From Lichenostomus cassidix (lineage: Eukaryota; Chordata; Aves; Passeriformes; Meliphagidae): DNA of 64,000 nucleotides. The notes below the pieces were generated by a model. That model worked only from the letters and a program-made list of their open reading frames with translations. It was not told the DNA's origin and ran no database searches. Of this stretch, positions 1 through 10,701 are shown in pieces. The stretch lies in contig CM039210.1 of the NCBI GenBank assembly GCA_008360975.2, positions 8,434,293 through 8,498,292 of the forward strand. Reading direction: 5' to 3'. Each line of letters starts with the position of its first letter. Position 1 is the stretch's first letter. Both the position numbers and the translations under genes were made by a program.

Positions 1-669
1 GTAACTAACACCAAACAATATCCTATACCTCCTGCAGCCAAACAGGGAATTAATGCCGTAATTAAAAACTTAGAACACAGAAATATCATATTTAAAACAC
101 ATTCTGCTTTCAACTCCCCTGTCTGGCCAGAAAAAAAAAAAACAGATGGAAGCTGGAGATTAACAGTCAATTATCGAAGGTTGAACGCTAACAGGGGACC
201 CCTAGCAGCAGCCATTCCCAACATTGCAAACCTCACTTCCACACTGCAGGCTTCTGCTCACGAGTGGATGGCTGTTCTAGATATAAAAGACATGTTTTTC
301 ATGGTACCAATTCGAGAGGAAGACAAACCCAAATTTGCGTTCACTTGGGAAGGATTACAATACACATTTAATCGACTGCCTCAGGGCTATAAACACTCGC
401 CCACTATAGCTCACAATGCTTTAGCAGAACTCCTTCACCAAAAAAAAAAAGCCAGGAGTGCAAATGTATCAATACATCGATGATGTGTTAGTGGGGTTTA
501 AGGAAGAAAAAGCAGTAAGAATTGCCACACAAGACATATGGAATAAATTGAGCACAGGGGGAATAGAAGTACCTTTAACCAAATGCCAGGGACCTTCTAA
601 AGAAGTTAAGTTTTTGGGGGTTTGGTGGGTTTCGGGGAGAGCTGCCATTCCAGAGGAAACTGTTACAAA
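1..669 (+). pseudogene. Element Z pol, reverse-transcriptase part (class III ERV-L-like)
   Basis: Start of the window lies inside the reverse transcriptase of an old ERV-L-like element. Frame 1 reads the fingers and palm (NSPVWP, LTVNYR, VLDIKDMFF, LPQGYKHSPT). A run of A near 440-450 shifts the frame by one, after which the catalytic YIDD box appears near 473-484, followed by FLGVWW. The reading stops at 669, where provirus A is inserted; the same protein resumes at 8904 in register once A and one CAAA repeat are removed. The upstream part (protease, gag) is outside the window. The frameshift makes it non-functional. The class is inferred from box sequences and from the integrase end at 20477-20660. 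Confidence 0.85.
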
Positions 670-1630
670 TGAGAAAGAAGTGGTCAAATAGGTAACTCAA
701 GTTAACTATTGAGAGACAGAATATGTGAATTCTAAATCGTAGAAAAACTGGATTCCCTTAATCTTATCAAGATAAGAGGGACAAGAATCCGTTTGAAGCC
801 AGCACAGAAACCGCTGAATCATCTCATGAAGGACTGTGCATGCTCCAGAGGGAAAGGTGAAAAGTGCATTGTGATGAAGACTACTAGAATCTTCATCCTG
901 AAGGTGTCTTGGTGTTAACATAGGGTTAAAATGTTTCTAAAATTGGGATAGCTAGAAGTGGGCTTTGGGAATGGGGGTAGGTATTGTAGATCATGCGAAA
1001 CTGCACCTGGGGACCTGCATGTACAAGTTCATGGTGACATGAACACGAAGATTGCTCAGAAAATATTAGGAATTGTTTTAGCTAAATCATGCGGATTCAC
1101 ACCTGTGAAATAAAGCAGAAATATTGCAGGAAGAGGGGGCTTAAAGTCATACTTGGGGGAAAACAATGGAACAATATTAAGTTGATGATTAACATATGAT
1201 TATACAACTGTTATGTAAGGGAAGACTATAAAATGTATTTGCTTCAAATCAATGTTGAAGTCAGATTTAGGTACATCTTACCCCTGGCTTCCTGAGCTCA
1301 AATAAAATGCACCTGCATGTAATCTCCGTGATTATGTGTTATCCACGCTAACATTGGGGGTCTCCAAAGAAAACCGGGACATACAGAGCATGCGTAGCGC
1401 ACACGCTAATGATATTAATGACTTCCAAGAAATGATTTGTATAACCACTCCTATCCTCGGGAATGTAATGAGTATTCACGAATTTTACCTTTAACACTGT
1501 GTCTTTGGAGGTACTGAGGTGTGTATGTTCGGAGGAGTGAATTCCCCACAGCCGGTGCATCGAATAAAGCAAATACCCACTTCACTGACTTTATCTCTGA
1601 AGTGTCTCTGGGCTCGATTGGGGTGAATCA
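670..1630 (+). repeat. 5' LTR of A, interrupted by a solo LTR
   Basis: Begins TGAGAAAGAAG and ends near GAATCA, just before the primer-binding site. It matches 8384-8899 on both sides of an insertion at 913-1353. An AATAAA signal lies near 1563, giving the R/U5 boundary. The exact last bases are uncertain because the two LTRs differ there (GAATCA versus GAATCC). Confidence 0.85.
913..1353 (+). mobile_element. Solo LTR inserted in the 5' LTR of A
   Basis: 441 bp, starting TGTTAACA and ending CTAACA (TG...CA with inverted ends), flanked by TTGG at 909-912 and 1354-1357. The other LTR of A lacks it, so it arrived after A integrated. AATAAA near 1301 supports + orientation. Its family is not recognised. 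Confidence 0.85.
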
Positions 1631-1633
1631 AAT

Positions 1634-1651
1634 TGGCGACCCAGGTGGGAT
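1634..1651 (+). other. Primer-binding site of A
   Basis: TGGCGACCCAGGTGGGAT lies 3 bases after the LTR end, the expected place for tRNA primer pairing. It shares TGGCGACC with the equivalent site of B. The tRNA was not identified. Confidence 0.6.
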
Positions 1652-1879
1652 CCTAACTCTGCTCGGCTGCCGGATCCAGGGGTAAGCAGACCTCCCAGTT
1701 GCGACCCTGAATTTTCAGGGGGAGCTCAGCTGTCCTTTGGCTCACGGCGGGGGTAGACTGAGGACCATCTGCACCAAATTAAGGTATTTGCTACTTTTAC
1801 AAAAACAGAAATGCCTGTAGGTCTGGAGTACTAGTCCCCGAGGGTGGGTTGAGACTGGGTCTCCCAAAATTAGTCCCAG

Positions 1880-2031
1880 GCAAGGGGTTGGACCCCGGGG
1901 TTGGACCCCGCTGCCAGGAAAAAATACCTTTAAGGAGTTGAACCCCCGGGGTTGGAATCCGCTATAGTGAAAGATACCTTTGAGGGGTTGGACCCCCAGG
2001 GGTTGGACCCCCAGGGGTTGGACCCCACTGT
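1880..2031 (+). repeat. Array of short GGGGTTGGACCCC hairpin units in the leader of A
   Basis: About six copies or near copies of a 13-base unit in which GGGGT pairs with ACCCC around a 3-base loop. Copies near 1882, 1896, 1985, 2000 and 2015 are close to perfect; one near 1937 is diverged. They sit between the primer-binding site and the position expected for gag, where retroviral packaging and dimerisation hairpins lie. Confidence 0.75.
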
Positions 2032-2045
2032 ACTGCACCATCGTA

Positions 2046-3040
2046 CTGCTATTTTGTTCTGTCTGTCATTTTAAACAGTTGATTTGGAGTACTGGAGGGG
2101 GGCAGATTGTATTATTGAAGGGGAAAGATTTTAGCTACTGAATTGAGAACACCCAGACCCCAACGCCTTTCTAATGTTGTTCCATTTGATTTTGCTTTTG
2201 AAATCCTGTATTTTGTGTGTGGAAACCGTTGGGAAGCTTGGACTTAGTGCACTTGTATTAATTGTGAGAGTAAGTGATATTGTCTATTTGCTCAAGTGCT
2301 TTTGAATTTTTTTTAGTGTGTGCGTGTACTGTGTGTGCAAAATTTTACCTGTGTTAATTTGTATTTTTGCCGGCATATAAATTCATGCGGGGACGCCCGC
2401 GAGATAAAAATAACTAGTTGAATCTTATAAGTACCTCTTTGGAACTCCTGTGTGTAGCTGCTGAAATATGGTTGTGTAGAATGTTGTAGTAGAAGAAGGA
2501 AGAGAGGAGAAAGAAAAAGAATTGAGATGTTTTTCAGCACCTTCCCCCATCTTGCCCAAAATTTTGGCGGCTGACCCAGGGCCAGCTGCAGTCCCCTGTA
2601 TCCTCCACTTTTGGAGCGGTAGGAGTGAGCGCAGAGGTGCGTGGCTGGAAGCATGGGCGGGGGGGGCCTGTGGGGAGGTGTGATGCCGAGCTGGGACTGT
2701 GAGACAGCTGTGAGCTCAGCACCGGGAAGTCCCTGACCCTGCCACCCCCCGGGGAAGGGGCGGCTGTGGCCTCCCAGCCTCCATGAGGTTGCAGGACACC
2801 CCGGTCACCTGTGATGCTGCTGGCCATGCCTGCTGAGAGCACAGGAGGGGACAGGGCTGCTTTTGGACAAGGCAAAGAGAATATCTAGAAAATGTGGATT
2901 GTCTGTTAAGAGTTTTGTTTGGGTCACCAGAATGACTGTGAGACAATGAGCACCCCCAGGCAGTAGTGTGGGTGGGGGCTGGAGGAAGGGCAGAATAAGC
3001 CCCTGAATTAACTGGTTAGAAAGATACAGCAGATATATGT
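2046..3040. other. Unresolved interior of A (expected leader/gag)
   Basis: No gag reading frame can be followed. The first half is T/G rich; 2530-2880 is GC rich with short open frames in both directions that resemble no family I know. By position it should hold the end of the leader and matrix/capsid. Confidence 0.4.
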
Positions 3041-3049
3041 AAGAAAAGA

Positions 3050-3650
3050 TAAGGAAAAGGCAAAGGCAAAGATGATGCCAAAGGTATTACAGTCTCAAAA
3101 GAATAAACTGCCGGGCCCCCGGGACAGAGGAGACAGTGTTGGCCACCAGGACATGGCAAAAGAATTCCCTCCTCAGCAGGAGAAAGCGGATCAGAACAGC
3201 AGCTGATAAGAGATCAAAGTGCTATCTGCAGGGCAGAGAGACACTGAAAGCAGGAATGTCTGTAGAAGCAACTAAATCCTCAGGGGGAAGAAGTCCAGCA
3301 ATTAATAGAAATTAATTGTAAAGGATGTCAAGAGCTCCCATTATACCAGGAATGCCCCACACAAAAGCCCTTAATAACTTTTAAGGTGGGTCTAAATTGA
3401 AAAGAGATGTAAAAGCTCTTAATTCACTATGAATTTTATCCCCAAAAGAGAAAATTGTCAACAAAATCTTCAAATATTCAAGGGGTGAGTGAAAAAGATG
3501 ACATGTGCTCCTTATTCAGCTACTATTAGTAGATGTGGGGAATAAGTTTGAAATGCATGAATTTCTGTTTGTTCCTAATTGTAATTGTAATTTACTAGAA
3601 AGATTTGATGGCTAAAGTGAGAATGCATATTAATATTGTAAAGAACTACA
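3050..3650 (+). pseudogene. Gag nucleocapsid and protease remnant of A
   Basis: Around 3209-3260 one frame keeps the spacing of a CCHC zinc knuckle (C-X2-C-X4-H-X4-C) with the first Cys changed to Ser and a stop inside. About 30 codons on, KPLITFKVG matches the usual start of a gammaretroviral protease, and near 3560-3610 HEFLFVPNC resembles its C-terminal part. The DTGA active site is not found. Gag and pro in the same order and frame fit a class I element. Heavily decayed. Confidence 0.55.
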
Positions 3651-4400
3651 AAAACTAACACTGTGGTATCTTTGCCTGAGAGGTCATGCTGAAATAAACC
3701 CAAAAGTGTGGGCAGCCTCAAGGAAAATGGTATAATAGATAATGAAAATAAATCAATAGTAATAGTATAATTGGCTATTCTCTATTTAAAATAACGACAA
3801 AAATGTTATTGTGCTTAAAATACAAGTGCATGGTGAATTCAAAATTCTTTTGGTGTACATGAGGATTTGGAGTTTAGTTAAAAAAAACAAAACAAAAAAA
3901 CAAAACAAAACCCCCTAAAGTTCCATGTGTAAAAAACCCTCAGAAAATTAATTTGTATAAAAGATATACCAAATTTTGTAATTAACTATTTCACAGTTAA
4001 AGTCTCCTGCCTGGGTTACTCTGAGTGGTTGGGTTTTATGAACAAAGTTTTGCTCAAGTGCTTTTAAGTTCTTTAGCCTGAATTCAAGCAGCCAGACAAA
4101 CTGCCTCAGAGGAAATGCAAATTAACTGCTGAGGAGAAGAAATTTAGAACTGCTGAGGGGAAGGTGTGGACAAGGTGGGTCTCCCAGCCACTGTTCAGGC
4201 TGTTCAGGCAGCCAAGAGCGTGACAATGTGTGCCTAGTTCAAGTCCCCAAGGGGGTTCAGTCCTCTCTGCATGGTTTATTGTCATGAAAAGCCAGAATTG
4301 GCAGGTTAAAATCCTGAGGCCTATTCTGTAAAGTATACTGTTAGTTTGCAAGTAGCTTTTGCAGAAAGTGTTGTTCTCACATGCTTTGGGAATTTGGCAG
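3651..4400 (+). pseudogene. Decayed pol of A (RT region), barely readable
   Basis: Short islands such as NPKVWAASRK near 3700 resemble the protease-RT linker, but no RT box is recognisable. An A-rich low-complexity tract (A7 C A4 C pattern) lies at 3879-3912. Placement between protease and RNase H remnants is the main argument. Confidence 0.35.
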
Positions 4401-4960
4401 CCACTTTTGGAGAACACTGCAGCCTGATGCTAATTTTTGTAAATTGCCAGATCCAGTGGCTGGAGGCTATTCATTGTCTCAGAATGTAACCAGAGGCTGG
4501 CCGCATTATCTGCAAAGTTGTGCAGCCAGAGCTCTGATGGTAAATGAGGCCCGAGGGCTGACAATAGAAAAATATCTGATAAGTTTCACACCAAGCTGAA
4601 GATTTATTGACTCAAGGAGCATCTGGGTAGATGACCAGTGCGGTTATTGTACTGTGAATCTTGTTTAGTAAAACAAGAGGATTTAGAATTGAAAAACGAA
4701 GGGGTTTGACTCAGCCTCCTTGAGGGGGTTGAGGAGAACCCATGACTGCATGGCATTCAGGTGATAAATCTCCAGACCCGGGCTAGGGAAGATTTGTGAG
4801 GCACTCCCTGGCCTGAGGGAGGAAATGTGTTTGGTGGTTAGTCTTCAAGAGTGGTAGAAGAGTAAAAATTTGAAAGATACACTATTATTAATGGAAGAGA
4901 ATTAAAAGAAGTGAGACATTGCCTCTCACATAGTCAGCTCGAACAGCAGAGCTGTAGGTG
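4400..4960 (+). pseudogene. RT connection / RNase H remnant of A
   Basis: LPDPVAGG, GWPHYLQSCAARAL and EARGLTIEKY (about 4447-4600) resemble the connection segment before gammaretroviral RNase H; the corresponding segment of B at 13950-14060 reads similarly. Several stops follow and no RNase H active-site residue can be assigned. Confidence 0.5.
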
Positions 4961-6970
4961 CTTGTGAGATCCTGCGAACTATATCGAGGCAAGATAATGA
5001 ATATTTTTACTAATTCTAAATATGCATATAGAGTAATACATGCATTTAAGAAATTATGGAACAAAAGAGGTTTATTAACCTGCAGGAGTAAAACATTAGC
5101 TCATTAAATCTTAATTTCTCACCTATTGGAAACTTGATTTGTATAAGAATTTCCAATGGGAAGTTGAAAAAGGCAAGAATTCGTCCTTCTCCCCACTCTA
5201 ACATGTGTTATCACCGTGCAAGTTTGTTTTCTAAGTGTGTCCAGATGTGAGACAAGGAGCCACTCAAGCCACAGAAGCAAAAGAACAGCTGACTTCCCTC
5301 ACGACTGTGAGATCTACAGCCAGAGACTCCTCTCTAATGTGAAACTCCAGACAAAGAGGACACAAAAGAACCATATTGGACAATATAATATACAGTACAT
5401 CAATTAAAAGCTGCAACACCAAAATGAAACACATTAAATGGTTTTGCTTTTTGTATTTCCAGAACAGTGTTATCCACAGTCAGCTATCCTAGCAAAATCT
5501 TGTAATAATTGTAATGGCAAGTATGGCTTCAGATGCAAAGGGGTAAGTAAGCCAGAAAAAAAAAAGAGAAAGCTATATCCTTTTTAATGCATGCACATGA
5601 AACAACAGCCACATTAGCTTATGGACTTAAATCTAAATTTGCAAAATTGAAGTATAACAATAACAAAATTATTTTATTTTAAAATTAAAAGGTTTCAAAA
5701 AGATGGCTGGCTATTCTACTAAGTATTAGTAATTGTCACATTTCTAACTGTTGCTGTTACATGCATATTTGTTTGTCCAGTGTTTGAGAATGCTAAGCCC
5801 CACAAAAGGAAGATATTGCCTTTGAAAAATCGCTAAAAGTCATGGACCAATCTGCCAGGCTTTGGGCTCTGCAATTTAAAAGATGATTTTAAATTTAAAA
5901 TAGCAGTTACCATTCATATGATGCTTTCCTCTTTCCTTTCTCCTCTGTCTGCTAGAATTCCCACCAAAAAGGGAAGGGAGGATGGGTAGTTCAAACCCCA
6001 CTTCGTCAAGCTGCCGAGGCAGATTGTTAAAAGTGCCAGTTTTTTTCAGTAGCAGATTTGAGGTCCTAGAAAGAGCTCACAAAATCATATAGAAAAGATC
6101 CTGAATGTCTGTTAATTTTTGTGTGTAGCTAATATTTGTGAGCATATTTGTTCTGTGAATTGAAAGATAATCTAGATTTATGGAGAGTAAAATAAAGGAA
6201 TAGAAAAAAGGGGAGAAAGATAGCCTAATTAGATCACAAGCAAAGAAAACTAACAGTATGAGAGTATCATTTATGCTTTCCTCTTTCCTTTCTGCTCTGT
6301 TTGCTAAAAATTCCACCAAGGTAGGGAAGAAAAGTACCCCATTTTACAAGCAAGAAAAACTATCAGTAGTCCTGATCACTGTCTGAAGCCATGATGTGGG
6401 CTGCCAAAAACTGAAAAGATTAATGTCTCTGAGACACTTCAGGATGCCTCTGTGTGTGGTGTTTGTGGGGAAGGGGCAGGTCAGGCCTTGCCCTGGTGAG
6501 ACAGTGAACTGCTCCTCACCCCACCCCCAGAGCATCCCAACCCTGCAGTGAGGTCCAGCCATGCACACAGCAGAGGCAGTGCTCCATTCTCCCCATCCCT
6601 GACTCCAGAGAATCCCACTGGGGGATGGAAGGCCCAAGAAAGCCAAAGGAATTAACATCCCTCTTAGAATTTCTATAGATTCTGTCTTTCTTTTTCTTCA
6701 AAATAACTGCTCAAAATTCTAGACCTATAGGGGGGCTAATATGTAAAATAAAAATCAAACTAAGGTAAGACCAAAGCCCAAGAGTCAGCCAGTTCCCCCA
6801 GGGCAAGGTTGATATTAGATATATGAACACAGTGCCCATAAAGTTTTGCCCTTGGGATGGCAAGGTCGCTGTGCAATAAGACCAGTATTTCCCCACATAA
6901 GTGTTGTTCCTCACCTACAAGGCTTACTCCAAACTATTATCCAAATAGATGGACCCACCAGATTTAACAG
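4961..6970. other. Unresolved interior of A (expected integrase and env SU)
   Basis: AT-rich, stop-filled sequence. By position it should contain integrase and env surface domain, but no HHCC or DDE motif is visible. It contains a direct repeat: about 50 bases at 5923-5975 recur, diverged, at 6273-6325 (both start TTTCCTCTTTCCTTTCT). Confidence 0.4.
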
Positions 6971-6980
6971 CTTTGCCAAG

Positions 6981-7879
6981 TGTTTTATACCCTAGCTCGG
7001 AGTAAGTGAATGTTGGAGGTTGGGGAAGTTGGAATTTTCCTCCATCCTGTTACTAGGAGACAAATGGCTGGGTGCTCAGAGCTATTAAGAGAAAAGGGCT
7101 CTGGGCTGGGTGTGGTGTGGAGAGGAAGCTTTCCCGGCCAAAGGGACACTCGTTCGTGGGACACCGAGAGGAAAGTAGCTACTTTTGCTTCTGGCTGCGA
7201 CCATGGGAGATCCAACTGTGCTCTGCCTTCTCCTTCTGGCTGGGTGAGCTTTTGGCTGGGGAAAAGGCATGGGATCTAACCCTTTCCCCGCTGGGAACAC
7301 ACACCTTTCCCGGCTGCGCTTTGTTGCAGTTGCGGGGGAGCCCAGCTGTCCCTGCCACACGAGACCGTGGCATCTGCCGTGACTGCAGAGTCCCTGTCAC
7401 CTTGCTGGCTAGCCCGGGAGAGAGCCAGCCCCTGCCCCTGCTGCCCCGCTCGCCGCCCCAAGCTGCCTGCCTGCTTCTCAGCCCATCTGCCATTACCAGC
7501 TGCGTGAGGCTGACCTCACCCTGCCCCACAGCGCCACCTGCAGCTGCTCAGGAGTCATCGCACCTGCTCTGCCCAACCGGGAGCTCAACAGCACCCCTGC
7601 TGCTTGCGACCGTGATTACACCACACAGGAAAGTGCTCAGCAGCTCAAAAAGTCATCTGCTATTGGTTTCTGGTTTTGTCGGTTGTTGTTATTCTTGTTA
7701 TTGCTTGTTTACTCTGCCATAGATACTAGTAAAGAACTGTTATTCCTTTTCCCATACCTTTGCCTGAAAGCCCTTGATTTTCAAAATTAAAATAATTCGG
7801 AGGGAAGGGAGATCACATTCTCTGTCCTAAGGGAGGGTTCCACCTCTCTTAGCAGGCACCTGTCTTTCAAACCAAGACA
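6981..7879 (+). mobile_element. LTR inserted in env of A
   Basis: The 3' end ACCAAGACA at 7871-7879 and about 240 bases before it match the reverse complement of a 1-kb LTR at 27417-28449, including AAAGAACTGTTATTCC and GCCTGAAAGCCC. That other copy starts TGTCTTGG, which pairs with the CCAAGACA end here. The left boundary near 6981 is a guess, since similarity fades upstream. A long open frame at 7072-7722 is GC-rich LTR sequence, not a recognised protein. Confidence 0.6.
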
Positions 7880-7881
7880 GC

Positions 7882-8347
7882 GAACTAGAGAAATCAATAG
7901 TGAATCTTTCTGCCACTGTAGAGACCATAATGAATGCCACTACAGATGCCATAAGAGCACAGCAAATTGAGATTAAGAGCATCTCACAACTTGCCATGCA
8001 AAATAGACTCGCATTAGATTTGTTGTATTTGAATAAACGAATAGAAACAGATTTGCAGACAATTTTGGACAAAACTCGAACATTGCATCAGATCACTTTA
8101 GATGACACTTCTTGGGGGTTTAAAGAGGTATGGGACAAATTTACAGCATGGTTACCCAACTTAACCTGACTTAAACAATTGTTTGTAATAGTTATTTGTA
8201 TAATTGCATTGTTACTTACTGTTTGTATTAGTAGTTGTTGTATGGTATTATGTACTCGGAATTGCGATGCTTATGCTCAATGGCAAAAGTACAAACTTAG
8301 AAATAAGATAGAGAAAGGTACTTACTTTCATGACACACAAGACTTGT
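7882..8347 (+). pseudogene. Env transmembrane subunit remnant of A
   Basis: An open stretch to 8167 reads a heptad-like helix followed by MQNRLALDLL, the conserved core of gammaretroviral TM ectodomains. The disulfide motif (CX6CC) expected next is missing, replaced by a short helix. After a TGA at 8168 the same frame continues with a hydrophobic anchor (FVIVICIIALLLTVCISSCC) and a short polar tail ending at a stop near 8347. The N-terminal part is cut off by the LTR ending at 7879. Non-functional. Confidence 0.75.
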
Positions 8348-8365
8348 AAAGAATTACAAATTACA

Positions 8366-8383
8366 AAAAAGAAAAGGGGGGAT
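8366..8383 (+). other. Polypurine tract of A
   Basis: AAAAAGAAAAGGGGGGAT directly precedes the 3' LTR, as expected for the plus-strand primer. Confidence 0.8.
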
Positions 8384-8899
8384 TGAGAAAGAAGTGGTCA
8401 AATAGGTAACTCAAGTTAACTATTGAGAGACAGAATATGTGAATTCTAAATCCTAGAAAAACAGGATTCCCTTAATCTTATCAAGATAAGAGGGACAAGA
8501 ATCCTTTGAAGCCAGCACAGAAACCGCTGAATCATCTCATGAAGGACTGTGCATGCTCCAGAGGGAAAGGTGAAAAGTGCATTGTGATGAAGACTACTAG
8601 AATCTTCATCCTGGAGGGGTCTTGGGGGTCTCCAAAGAAAACCGGGACATACAAAGCATGCGTAGCGCACATGCTAATGATATTAATGACTTCCAAGAAA
8701 TGATTTGTATAACCACTCCTATCCTCGGGAATGTAATGAATATTCATGAATTTTACCTATAACACTGTGTCTTTGGAGGTACTGAGTTGAGTGTGTTCGG
8801 AGGAGAGAATTCCCCCACACCCGGTGCATCGAATAAAGCAAATACCCACTTCACTGACTTTGTCTCTGAAGTGTCTCTGAGCTCGATTGGGGCGAATCC
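8384..8899 (+). repeat. 3' LTR of A
   Basis: 516 bp, starts TGAGAAAGAAG, ends GAATCC, uninterrupted counterpart of 670-1630. AATAAA lies near 8832. It is followed by the CAAA TSD and then Z pol. Scattered differences from the 5' LTR show moderate age. Confidence 0.9.
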
Positions 8900-8903
8900 C
8901 AAA

Positions 8904-9795
8904 ATTAGACACCATGCCTACCTGCACAACTAAAAAGGAGCTGCAGCAGATCATGGGCACTCTGGGGTACTGGAGAAAGCATATTCCTGGGTTTTCTATA
9001 ATAGCAAGGCCCTTATATACGCTAATGAGAAAAAAATCAAGCCTGGGAAAGGGATGATGTTCACCAACAGGCTCTGCAAGCATTAATAGAGAAGCTAAAA
9101 ACTTACCAATCCCTTGGTCCAGTTCATCCCAGTGATCCCATAGTAGCTGAATGGGGTTTTGCTGAACATGGAACTTACTGTAACTTGTTTCAAAAGGGAC
9201 CTGTGGGGCTGAAACATCCTCTGGGATTCAGCTCCACAGCATTTAAAGACACTGAAAAAAGATATTCCCTCTGAGAGAAGGGACTTTTATCCCTTACCAG
9301 AGCTCTGAAACAAGTAGAAAAAATTCAACAGCAACAGCCTGTTAAGATTCAAGGACCCTTTAATTTGCTAGCTAGTGCCAGGAAAGGCTGTGCTCCGCCT
9401 GAGGGCATCGCACAAAGACCCGAAGTACACAAGTGGTTTGCATACCTTTCAGGAATCACAGACCAGATGGTTATCACTGAAGGGCCAACAAAGCCTACAA
9501 AATTGCATATTACTATCACTCCAGATGCACTGGCTTTACAACAGCCTTACAAGAGTAGCCCTATATCAGATGCCCCTGCGTTTACCCCAAATTCTGAGGT
9601 AAAATGTGTATGGTTTACTTATGCCTCAGCCAAACGTGTTGATGGTAAATGGAAATACAGAGCAGTGGCTCTGAATATTGAAAAAGGAGAGGAAGTGATA
9701 GAGAAAGGTTTAGGAAGTGCACAAGTGGGAGACTTAAAAGCTGTGTTACTGGCAGTAAAGGAAAAGGCAGAGAAAGTGTATGTGGATTCTTATGC
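8904..9795 (+). pseudogene. Element Z pol, RT thumb/connection and RNase H start
   Basis: Continues the protein cut at 669. It reads KKELQQIMGTLGYWRKHIP, the RT thumb region of ERV-L-like elements, then shifts frame near 9050 and continues through a connection domain with one TGA near 9272. The open stretch 9365-9795 covers the connection and the start of RNase H, ending at VDSYA where provirus B is inserted. The protein resumes at 19081 with VWAGATQW in the same frame. Confidence 0.8.
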
Positions 9796-10282
9796 TGTTG
9801 CAAAACCATGAATAAAGACTTTAGTAGTAGTCATGCTAAGGCTTGGAGGGATCAGTAGGCCTGAGTGTAAACAGTGTTGTGTAGCGAAGTTGCCAGTAGC
9901 GATCAAAAGGATCAATAGAGCATACTGATGAGGGTAGAAAGACTTGTCTAAGGAATGTAGCTATAGAACAGTTTGTTTATTTAAGTAATCTGCTAAGTGA
10001 AGTGTGTGATTTATCTAATAGGGTGTAGTAGATTAATGATGATAAAGAATGTTCAGTTAACAAAAAACAAAGTCACAATGTAATCATAAATCAGGTAGAT
10101 GTGTCTAGAAATCAAATTCATTGAGATGAAGCAATTTGGAAAGAAAACATATATATACTCAGTGATTTTGTAGCAGGTTGGGGCTCTGACTTTTGGACGC
10201 GAGTCCCAGGTCCCCAGGGCCCTCAATAAAGCACCGCACAAAATAACTTCGGTTGTTTTGTGTTTCCTCGGTTCGGGCAACA
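9796..10282 (+). repeat. 5' LTR of B
   Basis: 487 bp with inverted ends TGTTGC and GCAACA. A TATA-like ACATATATATACTC lies near 10147, and AATAAA near 10226 marks the R region. About seven substitutions separate it from 18590-19076. Confidence 0.95.
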
Positions 10283-10288
10283 GTTTTC

Positions 10289-10306
10289 TGGCGACCGCGG
10301 CAGGAC
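10289..10306 (+). other. Primer-binding site of B
   Basis: TGGCGACCGCGGCAGGAC, six bases after the LTR. tRNA not identified. Confidence 0.6.
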
Positions 10307-10464
10307 TCCGAAGGTGGCTGGGGCGGCTCACGTCCTGATCTACTCCACGCCGGCACCGGGTGATTCTCGGGGAGTCATCAGTTCGTGCCCGACCCCCGCG
10401 CCTGTCGGACAACTGCAGGAGGTAAGCCCGTAAGGTGCTTTATTTGTTTAATACTGGGTACCTG

Positions 10465-10560
10465 CCCATAAGACGAGGCGGCGAACCTCGCAGGGTTGGG
10501 TTATAGACGTCTTGGGGATGCCTAGGCGCTGACCATAAGACGAAGCGAAAGCTACGCAGG
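10465..10560 (+). other. Paired hairpins in the leader of B (candidate packaging signal)
   Basis: Two related units, at about 10465-10494 and 10532-10560, share CCATAAGACGARGCG and CGCAGG. The first folds CGAGG with CCTCG; the second can pair AGC with GCT around GAAA, a GNRA-type loop. They lie between the primer-binding site and gag, where gammaretroviral packaging hairpins sit. Role inferred from place and shape only. Confidence 0.45.
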
Positions 10561-10701
10561 TTCAGCACTTGCCCCTCACGGCGACGAGAAGTGGCAAGTT
10601 GGTTGGTTTGGTTGCTGTCCTCTTTCTATACTTGGTGCTGTTGATATCTGTATTCTCTGCATGTTACCTGTTATTCTCTGCATGTTACTTTCTGTTTTGC
10701 T

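Larger units (their letters stand above)
670..8899 (+). mobile_element. Provirus A: decayed gammaretrovirus-like ERV inserted in Z
   Basis: Two matching LTRs (670-1630 and 8384-8899) bracket a degenerate interior. The 516-bp length of the 3' LTR equals that of the 5' LTR once its internal 441-bp insertion and one 4-bp repeat are removed. CAAA at 666-669 and 8900-8903 is the 4-bp TSD, and removing A restores the Z reading frame. Order inside: primer-binding site, hairpin-rich leader, nucleocapsid/protease scraps, RT-RNase H scraps, unresolved sequence, a foreign LTR, env TM and polypurine tract. The 4-bp TSD and protease/env character point to class I (gammaretrovirus-like). No gene is intact. 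Confidence 0.85.

Noticed and set aside
2313..2946. Open frames on the minus strand in the interior of A
   Set aside because: Opposite to the element and without recognisable domains.
8446..9083. Minus-strand frames over the 3' LTR of A and Z pol
   Set aside because: Antisense to both elements; no domain.
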